Assembly: GCF_001460635.1 (NCBI RefSeq)
Contig: NZ_LN907858.1
Location: 1,674,001 to 1,738,000, forward strand
Direction of reading: 5' to 3'
Length of the DNA: 64,000 nt
Origin: Helicobacter typhlonius
Lineage (GTDB): Bacteria; Campylobacterota; Campylobacteria; Campylobacterales; Helicobacteraceae
Position 1 is the stretch's first letter, and each line of letters begins with the position of its first letter. Positions 18,396-27,422 of the stretch are shown here, in pieces. Both the position numbers and the translations under genes were made by a program. The notes under the pieces were generated by a model, which was given only the letters and a program-made list of their open reading frames with translations, had not been told where the DNA came from and did not search any database.

Positions 18396-20241
18396 ATGCT
18401 CTTTAGCTCCTTTATCTTTATATTTGCTTTCTTGCCTCTTGCTCTTTTGGGATTTTATACACTCCAAGCAATGAAGCAATACACTCTGGCTAAAGTCTTT
18501 CTCATCGGCGCAAGTTTGTTTTTCTATGGATATTTTAAGGTTGAATATGTATTTATTCTTATTGCTTCTGTGCTTGTGAATTTCTACCTCGCTCGTTTGA
18601 TTCTTGCTAACGGGGGGGGGGGGATATACAAAGGAAAGATGTATATAAGAGCGAAAGTGAATGTAAAAGGAGAGAAAATCAATATAATGAAATAAATCAA
18701 GCAAATGTTTATAACAATATCAATCCTCATATTGCATACGATAAATGCAAATCTCATATGCAATATAGGCAATATCATGAATCTCCTCTAAACATTCAAT
18801 CTCATAGCCAAAATTTGCCTTACACATATAAATGCACTCAATCTCAATCCAACAATGCTAAACCTTTCCTCCTCCTTGGCATTATCTTTAATCTCTCTGT
18901 ATTAGGATTTTTTAAATACACTGACTTTTTCTTAGAAAATTTTAATCTCCTTTCCAATCTCTTAAATTTTGATTTAAATATTCCCTTACCTCATATTCTT
19001 TTACCTCTTGCACTCTCTTTTGTAACCTTTCAACAAATTGCTTTTTTGATAGATTGTTATAAGAGAATAGATATAAGTGATATGCAAAAGCAAGGAGAAC
19101 AAGACTCTAACATCAAACAAGATTCATATACTCAAGCACATAAGAATAACTCACATACTATTCACTTTATTGATTATGCTCTCTTTATCTCTTTCTTTCC
19201 TCAACTCATTGCTGGTCCTATTGTGCATCATAAAGAGATGATGCCTCAATTTGCTGCTTTAAAAAATACGCGCGCTCTTATTCATTGGGAGCATATGGCT
19301 AAGGGAATCTTTATATTCTCCATTGGATTATTTAAAAAAGTCTTTATTGCAGATTCTTTTGCTAAATGGGCAAATTGCTGGATTTAGTGTTGTAGAGAGT
19401 GGAGGAGGACTAAATATCTTTGAATCTTGGGCTACTTCACTCTCTTATACCTTTCAACTCTACTTTGATTTTAGTGGATATTGTGATATGGCAATAGGAT
19501 TAGGATTACTCTTTGGGATAATGCTACCTATAAATTTTAACTCTCCTTATAAGTCTTTAAACATTAGTGCATTTTGGAGAAGATGGCATATGACTTTAGG
19601 GAGATTCTTAAAAAAATATGTCTATATTCCTTTAGGAGGGAATAAAAATACAAAGTATCACTCCTCTAAACATTATGATTTTATAAACAAGCTTCTTACG
19701 CTTAGAAATCTTTTTATTATAGCCTTTTTAAGTGGTATATGGCACGGAGCAGGGTGGGGATTTGTCATATGGGGAGTATTACACGGAAGTGCAATGTGTG
19801 TGCATAGAATCTATGGGCTTATACTAGAGAGATTCCAACTTCAAAAGAAAAGCTTTTTGCGGAGTAAAATCTATAAAATCCTTTGTTGGATTCTTACCTT
19901 TAATTTCTTAAATATCACTTGGATATTTTTTAGAAGTGAGAATGTAAGTGGAGCAATCAATCTACTTAAAGGAATGTTTGGGATTACTTGGGTCGAATTG
20001 CCTCTAAAGGCACATCGTATGCCTGCACTCTTAGAGCATATAGGAGGGAGGAATGATACTTTAATTTATATCATATTAGCGTTTGTGGTGTGTTTGGGGG
20101 TGGGGAATGCCATAAAATATATGCAAAATTATGACAAAAATGCAAATTTAAAATGCCTGTTTGCTATATTTTTTTACTATGAGCCTTCTTACGATGACCT
20201 TTGCTGAACGCGCAAATGAATTTTTGTATTTTAATTTTTAG
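18396..20241 (+). pseudogene. MBOAT-family O-acyltransferase (AlgI/PatA-like), phase-variable and currently out of frame
   Basis: The gene would encode an AlgI-like membrane acyltransferase that moves an acyl group, often acetate, across the inner membrane for transfer to a surface glycan. Pieces in order: N-terminal helices (18396 on), LALSFVTFQQIAFLIDCY, FFPQLIAGPIVH, YTFQLYFDFSGYCDMAIG, FWRRWHMTLGRFLKKYVYIP, catalytic-His motif SGIWHGAGW, and the family C-terminus NEFLYFNF just before TAG at 20241. Three breaks interrupt it: the G12 tract at 18612, an extra T near 19375 (WAN-C in place of WANAGF) and a T7 run at 20169-20175. A hydrophilic Asn/Gln-rich loop follows the G tract. The present sequence gives a 99-residue product only. 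Confidence 0.88.
18612..18623 (+). repeat. Poly-G tract (G12) in the MBOAT gene
   Basis: Twelve consecutive G residues lie at codons 73-76. With 12 G the frame ends at 18695. The next conserved frame (GDIQRKDVYKSE...) is open right through the tract and is reached with 10 or 13 G. This is the classic layout of slipped-strand phase variation in Helicobacter and Campylobacter surface genes. Confidence 0.93.
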
Positions 20242-20251
20242 GATTAAAACA

Positions 20252-21205
20252 ATGAAGCATTATAAAATTCAATCTTTCTTAATGATAATTTTACCTTTAA
20301 TCATCTGCCCAATACTTTATATCTTTCTACATTTTGGCAAAATGACTTATATGAATATCGAGTATCCAACCTACAAAGATGTGCAAAATAAGACTTTGTC
20401 ATCACATAATGCCGATATTCTCATAATTGGGGATTCTCGTGCAAAAGCTGGTTTTATACCACAAGATAATACTCAAATTAATCTCGCTATTGGTGGGACA
20501 ACACCTATTGTGGGATACTATACCCTCAAACGCTATCTATCACACAACAAAGCCCCAAAGATTATTATCTTATCATATGTATCGCTACATTATAGCCATA
20601 TAGGCACTTTTTGGGAAAGGGCTATTAAGTTTGATTTTTTAGATATTGATGATTTTAAAGAAGTTGCTAGAAATGCTAAAACATTAAATGAATGCAAAAC
20701 TTTAGAAAAATGTGAAATACTTGATTTTTTCGCATATAAAATAAATATTAATAATTTTAATGCTGAAATATTTAATGCTTTTAATGAGCTCATTAAAGGG
20801 CGCAGTCGCTATAAAGTCAATCTAAAAACTATGCAAAATTTAGAGCAAAATGGAGGACATTTTTTCTATGGGAAAAATTTAGGCACAAGTAGCCATAATT
20901 GGAAAGTAAGCCATAAAGACTTTATGCCAAATCCTCTTATAAGCTTGTATCTATATAAAATTGCCGAATTAGCCAAAGCTAACAATATACAAATTTTTCA
21001 CTACCAAATGCCCTTTAACCAAAGCTCTTTTAATCATCTTAACGAAAAATTTATGAATGATTACAATGCCTTTTTAAACACTATGCAAGATACATATCAT
21101 ATCATATCATATCACTCAATAAAATATGGGCTTTACCCGATAGCGATTTTGGCGATGCTGATCATTTATATCAAGGCTCACCAAAGACAACAAAAGATAT
21201 TTTAG
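20252..21205 (+). CDS. SGNH-like membrane-anchored partner of the MBOAT acyltransferase, alternative C-terminus
   Basis: The protein has one N-terminal membrane anchor (FLMIILPLIICPILYIFLHF) and an extracytoplasmic domain beginning ADILIIGDSRAKAGF, the GDS nucleophile block of SGNH hydrolase/acyltransferases such as AlgJ, DltD and PatB partners. In the present frame it ends with a hydrophobic tail (YPIAILAMLIIYIK) at 21205. If the (ATATC) repeat lost one unit, the frame would run to 21237 and encode SDFGDADHLYQGSPKTTKDI, which contains the D-x-x-H catalytic block. ATG 20252, after AGGA, is preferred; it lies 10 bases after the reconstructed MBOAT stop. The product likely transfers acyl groups handed over by the MBOAT protein. 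Confidence 0.78.
   Translation: MKHYKIQSFLMIILPLIICPILYIFLHFGKMTYMNIEYPTYKDVQNKTLSSHNADILIIGDSRAKAGFIPQDNTQINLAIGGTTPIVGYYTLKRYLSHNKAPKIIILSYVSLHYSHIGTFWERAIKFDFLDIDDFKEVARNAKTLNECKTLEKCEILDFFAYKININNFNAEIFNAFNELIKGRSRYKVNLKTMQNLEQNGGHFFYGKNLGTSSHNWKVSHKDFMPNPLISLYLYKIAELAKANNIQIFHYQMPFNQSSFNHLNEKFMNDYNAFLNTMQDTYHIISYHSIKYGLYPIAILAMLIIYIKAHQRQQKIF
21094..21113 (+). repeat. (ATATC)4 pentanucleotide repeat in the SGNH gene
   Basis: Four exact ATATC units. A change of one unit shifts the frame by 5 bases. Three units give a continuous frame with the conserved C-terminus (NKIWALPDSDFGDADHL); four units, as here, give the alternative hydrophobic tail. It is therefore a likely contingency repeat. 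Confidence 0.88.
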
Positions 21206-21299
21206 ATAAAATTAAAATCTATAATGAAACACTTTGAAGCAAGTTTTACTCGTAGTTTTTATTTAATATGACTTCTCAACACAGCAAATATAAACACAC

Positions 21300-21692
21300 T
21301 TATCTACCCATCAAAAACTCATATCGCATACCCTCTAGCTCGTGTTTGAGACGTTTATTTTCATCGAGCAATATATCATATTGGGTTTGCAAATTGATAA
21401 TATCCTTACTTAAGTAATAAATATTGTTTGTCAGGTAGATTTTTGGCACACAAAAAAACAGCACAAAAAGCACGATTAAAAGCCCGTTTCTAAGCTCTTT
21501 AAACCCTAAACTTGGCTTTTTTACCTCTTGTTCTTCTAAAGATTCTAAAAGTGCGTCCTTTTCCCACTCATTCACACGCTCGTGTTCTTTTGCAAGGCTC
21601 ATTCTCTCATTTGCCTTTGTGTGCCACTCACCCCATTGATTAGTGCGCAATTTAGGTAAAATAATGTCTTGCAAAGGGTATTCTTCACTCAT
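21300..21692 (-). CDS. FtsL-like division protein candidate
   Basis: The 130-residue protein has a charged cytoplasmic N-terminus of about 70 residues, one membrane segment (GLLIVLFVLFFCVPKIYL) and a short coiled coil (LSKDIINLQTQYDILLDENKRL, in part). This is the bitopic layout of FtsL and DivIC. It lies directly downstream of rsmH (mraW), the standard position of ftsL. The sequence itself is poorly conserved in this family, so the call rests on topology and position. The 94-bp gap below it contains no hairpin. Confidence 0.65.
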   Translation of the reverse strand: MSEEYPLQDIILPKLRTNQWGEWHTKANERMSLAKEHERVNEWEKDALLESLEEQEVKKPSLGFKELRNGLLIVLFVLFFCVPKIYLTNNIYYLSKDIINLQTQYDILLDENKRLKHELEGMRYEFLMGR

Positions 21693-21714
21693 TTTCTCTC
21701 CTAAAATTCTTGCC

Positions 21715-22644
21715 CTATTTTATCGCAAAAATGCGTAATTTCGCACTACGCGAACGCCTATTTTGCGCGATTTCTTGCTGTGAGGGGATTATTGGCTTTT
21801 TGGTAAGAATCTCCCCTAACGCGTGATTATTCCCACATTCGCATTTATAATTTTCGCTCGGGCAGATACAGGATTTGCCCCATTGCTTAAAATATTGTTT
21901 AATGATTCTATCTTCTAGCGAATGAAAGGAGATAATGCCTACCTTGCAGTTTTGAATCTCCCCTGCTCGCGCAGCAGATTCTATACTTGAAAGCAAGGAA
22001 TGTAGCTCATTTAGCTCATCATTAACTTCAATACGCAATGCCTGAAAGGCTAAGGTCGCCGGGTGCAGCCCACCTATGCGTGGAAAATACCCCTCAATGA
22101 GCGCACTTAGCTCCGCACAAGAGCTAAAGGGCTTTTTACCCCTCGCTTCTACGATAAGATGTGTAAGCTTTTTGCTCTGGCGCACTTCACCATAGATTCT
22201 AAAAATCTCCTCTAAATGCGTTGGGGAGTAGGAATTTAGAACCTTTTGCGCGCTAAGCTCACTCTCCATATCCATACGCATATCTAAAGACTGCGCGTTG
22301 AAGCTAAAGCCTCGATGCTCATCATCAAGCTGCATAGAACTTACGCCAATATCCGCAATAATCCCCCTACACAGAGGCAAAACCGCCCTATTTACAGAAT
22401 CTAGCGCGGAAGAAAAAGTGCAGTGATGGAAATGTATGCTTGAAGCATATATCTGCAATCTCTCTTGTGCTAGGGCAATAGCAGAGCTATCTCTATCAAA
22501 AGCATATACTTCTGTTTGCTGGGAAGATTCTAAAAAAGCAAGACTATGTCCGCCATAGCCCAAAGTGCAGTCAAATAGCACACCGCCTTGCCACTGCAGC
22601 CCACTTACTAATTCATCTTTTAAGACTGAAAAATGCTTAAACAT
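21715..22644 (-). CDS. rsmH: 16S rRNA m4C1402 methyltransferase
   Basis: RsmH (MraW) methylates N4 of C1402 in the 16S decoding centre using SAM. The SAM motif FDCTLGYGGHSLAFL lies at about residues 24-38, and AFDRDSSAIALAQERL follows. Other family segments are GIIADIGVSSMQLDDEHRGFSF and the C-terminal ISFHSLEDRIIKQYF. The length of 309 is normal. It is preceded by the PilO-like gene by eight bases and followed by the FtsL-like gene, so the five genes from 24794 to 21300 look like one operon. Confidence 0.96.
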   Translation of the reverse strand: MFKHFSVLKDELVSGLQWQGGVLFDCTLGYGGHSLAFLESSQQTEVYAFDRDSSAIALAQERLQIYASSIHFHHCTFSSALDSVNRAVLPLCRGIIADIGVSSMQLDDEHRGFSFNAQSLDMRMDMESELSAQKVLNSYSPTHLEEIFRIYGEVRQSKKLTHLIVEARGKKPFSSCAELSALIEGYFPRIGGLHPATLAFQALRIEVNDELNELHSLLSSIESAARAGEIQNCKVGIISFHSLEDRIIKQYFKQWGKSCICPSENYKCECGNNHALGEILTKKPIIPSQQEIAQNRRSRSAKLRIFAIK

Positions 22645-22652
22645 ATAAAATC

Positions 22653-23234
22653 TTAGGGCTTAAAGTCATCAAAGCGCAATTTATTATCAGTGATAATTGG
22701 GTGCTCCGCGTAATCAGAATATTTAAGACTCAAAACCATCACAAAATAAAGATGTTTGCTTTTCTCGTCAAATTCCATCTTAATAGGAAGCTCCACTTTT
22801 ACAAAATATGGCATAGAATTTGCCCATTCTATAAAATCCTCTATACTTTGTGAATCTACTGCGTATCCAACAATCTGATAGCGTGTATCGATAATTTCCT
22901 GCTCTTTGGTGCTACTTAGCTTTTTTAACTCGACTGCGCTAAATTGTGTTTGAAGAAGTTCAAGTAGCTTTGCCTCATCATTTTTGTTCTTAAGACTTGC
23001 CAAAAGCTTATGATTTTGGATAGAAAATGTCCTTAACTGCGCCTCTATGGCAAGATAATCCTTGTTGATTTGATTAAAGGTTATACGCGCTCTCCTGCTC
23101 TCTAGGGCTTGTTTTTTGTATTCTGTAATTTGCGGCATAAGAAAACTCATAATACAAAATGTGCAGATCGCACTAAATACCAAAAACCATACGAAATTCT
23201 TAAGGGCGTAGTCTATACGAAAATCACTACCCAT
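22653..23234 (-). CDS. PilO-like bitopic membrane protein
   Basis: The 193-residue protein has a short cytoplasmic N-terminus, one membrane segment (FVWFLVFSAICTFCIMSFLM) and a coiled-coil stretch before a small C-terminal alpha/beta domain. That is the layout of PilO/GspM proteins, which form the inner-membrane alignment complex of type IV pili and type II secretion. It overlaps the PilN-like gene by eight bases. Sequence similarity to PilO cannot be judged by eye, so the name rests on topology and gene order. Confidence 0.5.
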   Translation of the reverse strand: MGSDFRIDYALKNFVWFLVFSAICTFCIMSFLMPQITEYKKQALESRRARITFNQINKDYLAIEAQLRTFSIQNHKLLASLKNKNDEAKLLELLQTQFSAVELKKLSSTKEQEIIDTRYQIVGYAVDSQSIEDFIEWANSMPYFVKVELPIKMEFDEKSKHLYFVMVLSLKYSDYAEHPIITDNKLRFDDFKP

Positions 23235-23775
23235 CGTTAGACTCCTTTTGTTCTAGCTTCAATGGCTTGAGTGTAGGATTTGTCTTGCTTACAGATACAA
23301 AGTTAAACCACCCACTCATTAATGGGAAAAATTCTACTTTTGTTTGTGTGAAAACCGCGCGCAAAGGTGCTTCTAAAAGGAATTTATATACCTCTTTTGA
23401 AGGCGTCAAGCCACGCATAGCAAGTGTATTATAATCAAGCTCTATGCTTTTTACGACTATTTGGTCTGGTATGAGTCCGAGCAGATTTGACAAGCCATCT
23501 TTAAGGAGTTGATTTTGCATTTGGATCTCCTTACCAAGATTCACTTCATAATCAAGTCGCTCAATATAATCTTTTACCACAATCGCCTTAAGCTTCGTGT
23601 GCTGTATATCCTCTTGTATTTTTGTTTGTTCGTTGATTTTAGCCACACCTTGCAACTCTAGCACTTTTGCAAAAGCAAGAATGCTCAAAACTGCTAATAT
23701 GGTATAAAAACACCAAATCTTTGTGTAACGTTTGAAAATACTCTTTGGTTTTGGTCGTATAAAACTATAACTCAT
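23227..23775 (-). CDS. PilN-like bitopic membrane protein
   Basis: The 182-residue protein has a basic N-terminus (SYSFIRPKPKSIFKRYTK), a single membrane helix (WCFYTILAVLSILAFAKVLE), a coiled coil and a C-terminal domain with LLGLIPDQIVVKSIELDYNT, reminiscent of the PilN/GspL C-terminal fold (...IPxxVxLxxL...). It lies between the PilM-like and PilO-like genes, with almost no spacing on either side. Type IV pilus machinery is not known in Helicobacter, so the role is open. Confidence 0.5.
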   Translation of the reverse strand: MSYSFIRPKPKSIFKRYTKIWCFYTILAVLSILAFAKVLELQGVAKINEQTKIQEDIQHTKLKAIVVKDYIERLDYEVNLGKEIQMQNQLLKDGLSNLLGLIPDQIVVKSIELDYNTLAMRGLTPSKEVYKFLLEAPLRAVFTQTKVEFFPLMSGWFNFVSVSKTNPTLKPLKLEQKESNDG

Positions 23776-23777
23776 CG

Positions 23778-24794
23778 CTAATCCCTTTTTAATTCTGCTT
23801 TTGCAAGTTCAATGAGTGCATCTGGGATATTTATCTCACGCACTTCTAAGTCAATCATCAATGCGTTGCGTATATGCGTTTGGGCTTGTTCTGTCATACC
23901 ATAACTATCAAGTATCACTATAGATTCGATAAACTGCGCATTGTAAATTGGATTGCTATAAAATTCATTAATAGAATTTTTAAGAATCTCCACTGCATTT
24001 GAGGCACGAGCCAAGTCTTTCAAACCCTCTAAGCGCGATATTTCAGCCTGTTGTTGCTCTTGCGAATCTACCTCATCAGGTGCAAATTCCTTGCGGATAA
24101 GATCCTCGTCCAAATCCTCTAATTCGCCAATTTCATTGAGTTCATCAAGTGAGCCGAGTATAGAATCTAAATCGCTCAACTCCTGCAATGAATGCACTTC
24201 TTTCATCGAGCTTTTGTCATCATCACTCTGCTCTAGCTCTCCTCCCACCATAAAAAAACCACCAAAATACACGTTCTTTTGATTCGCCACAAGAAGCGTC
24301 ATACTACCACGCTCCTGTAATACATAAAGCTTTATTTGAGAATCTAGCTTTTTTTTGATATTTTCATACACAATCACAAATGGAGAAAAGAGATAATCTA
24401 AGCCCAAAGCACGGATAAACTTCACACGATTTTCATCTATGGCGAGATTTTGGATATAAAAAAGCCACTGATTTGGCATTTCTATGATATGTGAAGTTTT
24501 TGTATTAATACCAAATTTAATCAAATCGCCCTTTTTCGAGCAATTTGCCAAACCCTGATTATAGGTCTTACTCATCGCACTTAAATAGGTAAAGGGGTAT
24601 TTGCGCTTATAGTCTTTAATGAGTTTTGCTGCCTCCATTGGTAGCTCTTTATCCACAATTTTAAATTCTTTTGTAATGCTATTTTTTACGTGATTACTTT
24701 TTATCACCACGATTTTTAGTGAGCACACTTTGGCGTCAAGATTCACACCAATTAGAATCGTAGAAAAAAATGGACGAAGCAAAAATTTTAGCAA
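23778..24794 (-). CDS. PilM-like (actin-fold) protein
   Basis: The 338-residue protein lies first in a PilM/N/O-like triad. It has no obvious membrane segment. The N-terminus FFSTILIGVNLDAKVCSLKIVVI resembles the phosphate-1 strand pair of actin-like PilM/EpsL proteins. YIQNLAIDENRVKFIRALGLDYLFSPFVIVYE fits the family's middle part (quoted in pieces). An acidic linker (about 195-240) leads to a helical C-terminus. Key ATP-site residues cannot be confirmed by eye. The complex may serve DNA uptake, as the Cts proteins do in Campylobacter, or envelope alignment; this is inference. Confidence 0.45.
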   Translation of the reverse strand: MLKFLLRPFFSTILIGVNLDAKVCSLKIVVIKSNHVKNSITKEFKIVDKELPMEAAKLIKDYKRKYPFTYLSAMSKTYNQGLANCSKKGDLIKFGINTKTSHIIEMPNQWLFYIQNLAIDENRVKFIRALGLDYLFSPFVIVYENIKKKLDSQIKLYVLQERGSMTLLVANQKNVYFGGFFMVGGELEQSDDDKSSMKEVHSLQELSDLDSILGSLDELNEIGELEDLDEDLIRKEFAPDEVDSQEQQQAEISRLEGLKDLARASNAVEILKNSINEFYSNPIYNAQFIESIVILDSYGMTEQAQTHIRNALMIDLEVREINIPDALIELAKAELKRD

Positions 24795-24858
24795 CTCCTA
24801 GCCCTCACTTTATGTTAAATCATTATGAGCAAAAACATATTTGTGAATCTATAAGCAC

Positions 24859-25503
24859 TTAGAGTTCCTTTTCTAAAGCTTTGCGCACTAGCTCTTTTGC
24901 TTCATCAAGATTCATATCTTTGTTAATGACAAATTCATCAAGCATATAATAATCTATGCGCGAAAATGGCTTAGGAATGCGGAATTTATCCCAGCTTTTA
25001 AATTCCCAATATCGGCTATATACGACGCGCAGAGGTATGATGGGCTTCCCTGTTTTTTGACTCATCGCCACCACGCCATTACTTATAGAGTGATAAGGTC
25101 CTTTTGGACCATCGGGGGAAAGCGAGACATCATAGCCCTCCCTTAAAAGCTTAAAAGATTCTATTAATGCCTTCAAACCGTCCTTAGAGGTGGAGCCACG
25201 CAGATTCTTTAGCCCAAACATCGTACATACATCAACCATTAATTGAGCGTCAAAATGATCGGATTGGAGTATATAAAAACCCTTATCGCGCTCCTTGCTT
25301 ACTTGTGTTTGAAAATGATTATACAAAAAGGGCAGCATTAGGAGTTCGCCGTGCCAAAATGCACCGATGAAATTATGCGTTTTGCTGTATTCGTTGAGGT
25401 GAAATCTATGGCGAGTAAAGAAATACAAAAAACGCAAAAAGCCGTAAATAAGCGGAGGAGCTACCACCCCCATAATGCGCCGTTTTTGCTCTCTAGTTAG
25501 CAT
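24859..25503 (-). CDS. DUF374-type lysophospholipid acyltransferase family protein
   Basis: The protein has the DUF374/LPLAT signature: [11 protein letters not shown] with the catalytic-like H near residue 50, [19 protein letters not shown], and [17 protein letters not shown], the conserved acceptor-site segment, followed by [21 protein letters not shown]. Members are thought to acylate glycerophospholipids or lipid A precursors at the inner membrane. The ATG at 25503 overlaps the miaB end by 11 bases and has GAGGG upstream; an earlier ATG at 25551 would overlap miaB by 59 bases and is less likely. Confidence 0.82.
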   Translation of the reverse strand: MLTREQKRRIMGVVAPPLIYGFLRFLYFFTRHRFHLNEYSKTHNFIGAFWHGELLMLPFLYNHFQTQVSKERDKGFYILQSDHFDAQLMVDVCTMFGLKNLRGSTSKDGLKALIESFKLLREGYDVSLSPDGPKGPYHSISNGVVAMSQKTGKPIIPLRVVYSRYWEFKSWDKFRIPKPFSRIDYYMLDEFVINKDMNLDEAKELVRKALEKEL

Positions 25504-26971
25504 TGCTACCCTCTTCTTTTGCGCTTTTTTGCGTAAGATTTGAATCCTCATATAATGTATGAGATTGTGTGCTTGTTATGGGGGCTTTTATGTATGCTTT
25601 AAAATTGTGCGCGTTAAGCATTGTTGCGCTATTTAGATGCAATGCTTCTTGCAAGGATAGCTCTTTTATAAATTCTCCCATAAGCGCACCACCCTCACTT
25701 TGTGTAACTTTCACTTGCACAATAGAGCCAATCTCACATTTCCTGCCTAGAATCTTAATGAGTTTATTATTGCTACTTCGCCCTTCGCTCCATATTTGTC
25801 CCTCATTATCGCGGTGATTTTCAACAAGCACCTCGTGGAGTGCGCCAATCTCTTTTATCGCCTTTTTGCCTAGAATCTCCTTATGCAGATTCTGCAATCT
25901 CGCTAAACGCTCTTTAGCGACTTCTTGCGGCACAAGCAAACTTTTATCATATTCATATGCGCTCGTGTTCGGACGCGGCGAATACACAAAGCTATACAAC
26001 GTGTCAAACTCCACAATACGAAGCACATCAAGCGTATCTTCAAAATCCTGCTCGGATTCAGTAGGAAATCCCACAATAATATCCGTGCCAATGCCTACAT
26101 TAGGCAGCAGGGATTTAAGCTTAGCAATCCTATTAAGATACCACTGCTTATCATAGCCGCGTTTCATCATTTTGAGAATCTCGCTCGAGCCACTTTGTAG
26201 CGGGATATGTATGCCTTTGGCGATTTTTGGATTAGAGGCAAATTCCTCTAAAAATTCATCGTCCATATGCAGCGGGTGCGGGGAAGTAAAGCGGATTCTA
26301 TATAATCCTTCAATCTCGCCCAAATTACGCAAAAGCTGCGTGAAGTTTGTCTTAGGGTGCGGGGTAGAAAATCTCACGCCATAGTGATTGACATTCTGCC
26401 CCAAAAGGAGCAATTCTTTCGTGCCATTTTGCACGAGCTTTTGCGCCTCCTGCATAAGCAAATGCGTGGGTATAGAAACCTCCTTGCCACGCGTGAAAGG
26501 CACGATACAATAGCTACACTTTTTATCACAGCCAATAGAGATGTTAAGCTGGGCTTTGATACCCATATTTTGCGGCGAGGCAAAGACATAGGCTGAATCA
26601 TCGTAATCAATATCCACCTCAACAGCTTTTGGCGTATCAAGCACCTGCGTAATTTTAGACACATTACGCGCCCCAAGCACAAAATCCACACTCGGTGCTT
26701 TTTTAATAATCTCCTCTCCCAAATGACTCGCCGTGCAGCCACATATACCGATTTTTGCACCTTTCTTTTTTGTCTTTGCAAACGCGCCAATCTCCGAAAA
26801 TAGCTTTTTTTCCGGCTTTTCGCGCACCGAGCAGGTATTGATGAGGATTAAATCCGCTTCTTTAGAATCTTGTGTGAGTGTGTAATCCAGCTTTTGTTCT
26901 AGCTCCGCAATCATATGTGCACTATCGCGCTCATTCATCGCACAGCCTAGAGTTTGGATAAAAAGCTTCAT
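25493..26971 (-). CDS. miaB: tRNA-2-methylthio-N6-isopentenyladenosine-37 synthase
   Basis: MiaB is a radical SAM methylthiotransferase acting on i6A37 of tRNAs. The N-terminal UPF0004 domain starts [13 protein letters not shown] with its three cluster cysteines ([20 protein letters not shown]). The radical SAM cluster [17 protein letters not shown] is near residue 152, and the TRAM domain near 380-440. The C-terminal tail of about 45 residues after the TRAM domain is longer than usual. It is followed by the DUF374 gene with an 11-base overlap. In H. pylori miaB lies beside HP0268, as it does here (recalled). Confidence 0.96.
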   Translation of the reverse strand: MKLFIQTLGCAMNERDSAHMIAELEQKLDYTLTQDSKEADLILINTCSVREKPEKKLFSEIGAFAKTKKKGAKIGICGCTASHLGEEIIKKAPSVDFVLGARNVSKITQVLDTPKAVEVDIDYDDSAYVFASPQNMGIKAQLNISIGCDKKCSYCIVPFTRGKEVSIPTHLLMQEAQKLVQNGTKELLLLGQNVNHYGVRFSTPHPKTNFTQLLRNLGEIEGLYRIRFTSPHPLHMDDEFLEEFASNPKIAKGIHIPLQSGSSEILKMMKRGYDKQWYLNRIAKLKSLLPNVGIGTDIIVGFPTESEQDFEDTLDVLRIVEFDTLYSFVYSPRPNTSAYEYDKSLLVPQEVAKERLARLQNLHKEILGKKAIKEIGALHEVLVENHRDNEGQIWSEGRSSNNKLIKILGRKCEIGSIVQVKVTQSEGGALMGEFIKELSLQEALHLNSATMLNAHNFKAYIKAPITSTQSHTLYEDSNLTQKSAKEEGSNAN

Positions 26972-27002
26972 AAAATATTCTTGGATTGTGCTTTAGATAA
27001 AT

Positions 27003-27245
27003 TTAGATAATATGAAGCTCATAAATATAGCTCTCCTCATCAATCCCATAGCGCACTTCGTGTAGATGTGTGCTATGCCCAGCTTTTTGGAAGAATGCGC
27101 AGGCTTTCTGCATATCTTTGTGTGAATTTTCTTTATCAAAGTAAAAAATATTGATCCCTTGAGTGCATTTTTTTAACACATCTTCGCAAGTAGTTTTTGT
27201 GGTTACCTTGCTTTTGTGCGCGTTTTTTGCGAGTTTAAGCTCCAT
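27003..27245 (-). CDS. HP0268-family small nuclease
   Basis: The 80-residue protein closely resembles, from memory, HP0268 of H. pylori, including FYFDKENSHKDMQKA and the C-terminal ending YELHII. HP0268 has been reported to have nicking endonuclease and RNase activity and is restricted to Helicobacter and relatives. It lies immediately upstream of miaB, as in H. pylori. The start ATG at 27245 is preceded by AAAAAGGA on the minus strand. It is divergent from nusA, with 177 bases between them. Confidence 0.85.
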   Translation of the reverse strand: MELKLAKNAHKSKVTTKTTCEDVLKKCTQGINIFYFDKENSHKDMQKACAFFQKAGHSTHLHEVRYGIDEESYIYELHII

Positions 27246-27327
27246 TTACTATCCTTTTTAATTGTGATAAAGTTGCCCATTATAGCTAAAAATAGGCATA
27301 TTTGTAAAACTTTAAGCAAAATTTTAT

Positions 27328-27333
27328 TATAAT
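27328..27333 (+). promoter_or_regulatory. -10 box upstream of nusA
   Basis: TATAAT at 27328-27333 within TTTTATTATAATCCC, about 90 bases before the nusA start. In the leader, AAGCCC (27352-27357) and GGGCTT (27371-27376) can pair to a 6-bp stem ahead of the ribosome binding site AGGAG. No convincing -35 box is seen, as is normal for Helicobacter. Confidence 0.5.
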
Positions 27334-27422
27334 CCCTGCTCCTCTAAAATAAAGCCCTGCAGATACAAAAGGGCTTAATCTACCTCAAATAAGAGAATCC
27401 TTAAAAGTTTAGGAGTGTTGTT

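Noticed and set aside
15866-21240. Frameshifts explained as poor sequence quality of the whole window
   Set aside because: dnaE, copA, frdA, ccoI and other long genes are intact, so breaks cluster only in ogt and the MBOAT/SGNH genes. Local error cannot be ruled out without reads.
18000-21300. Genomic island or insertion element around the MBOAT genes
   Set aside because: No transposase, integrase, direct repeats or tRNA gene is seen, and base composition is not clearly different by eye.
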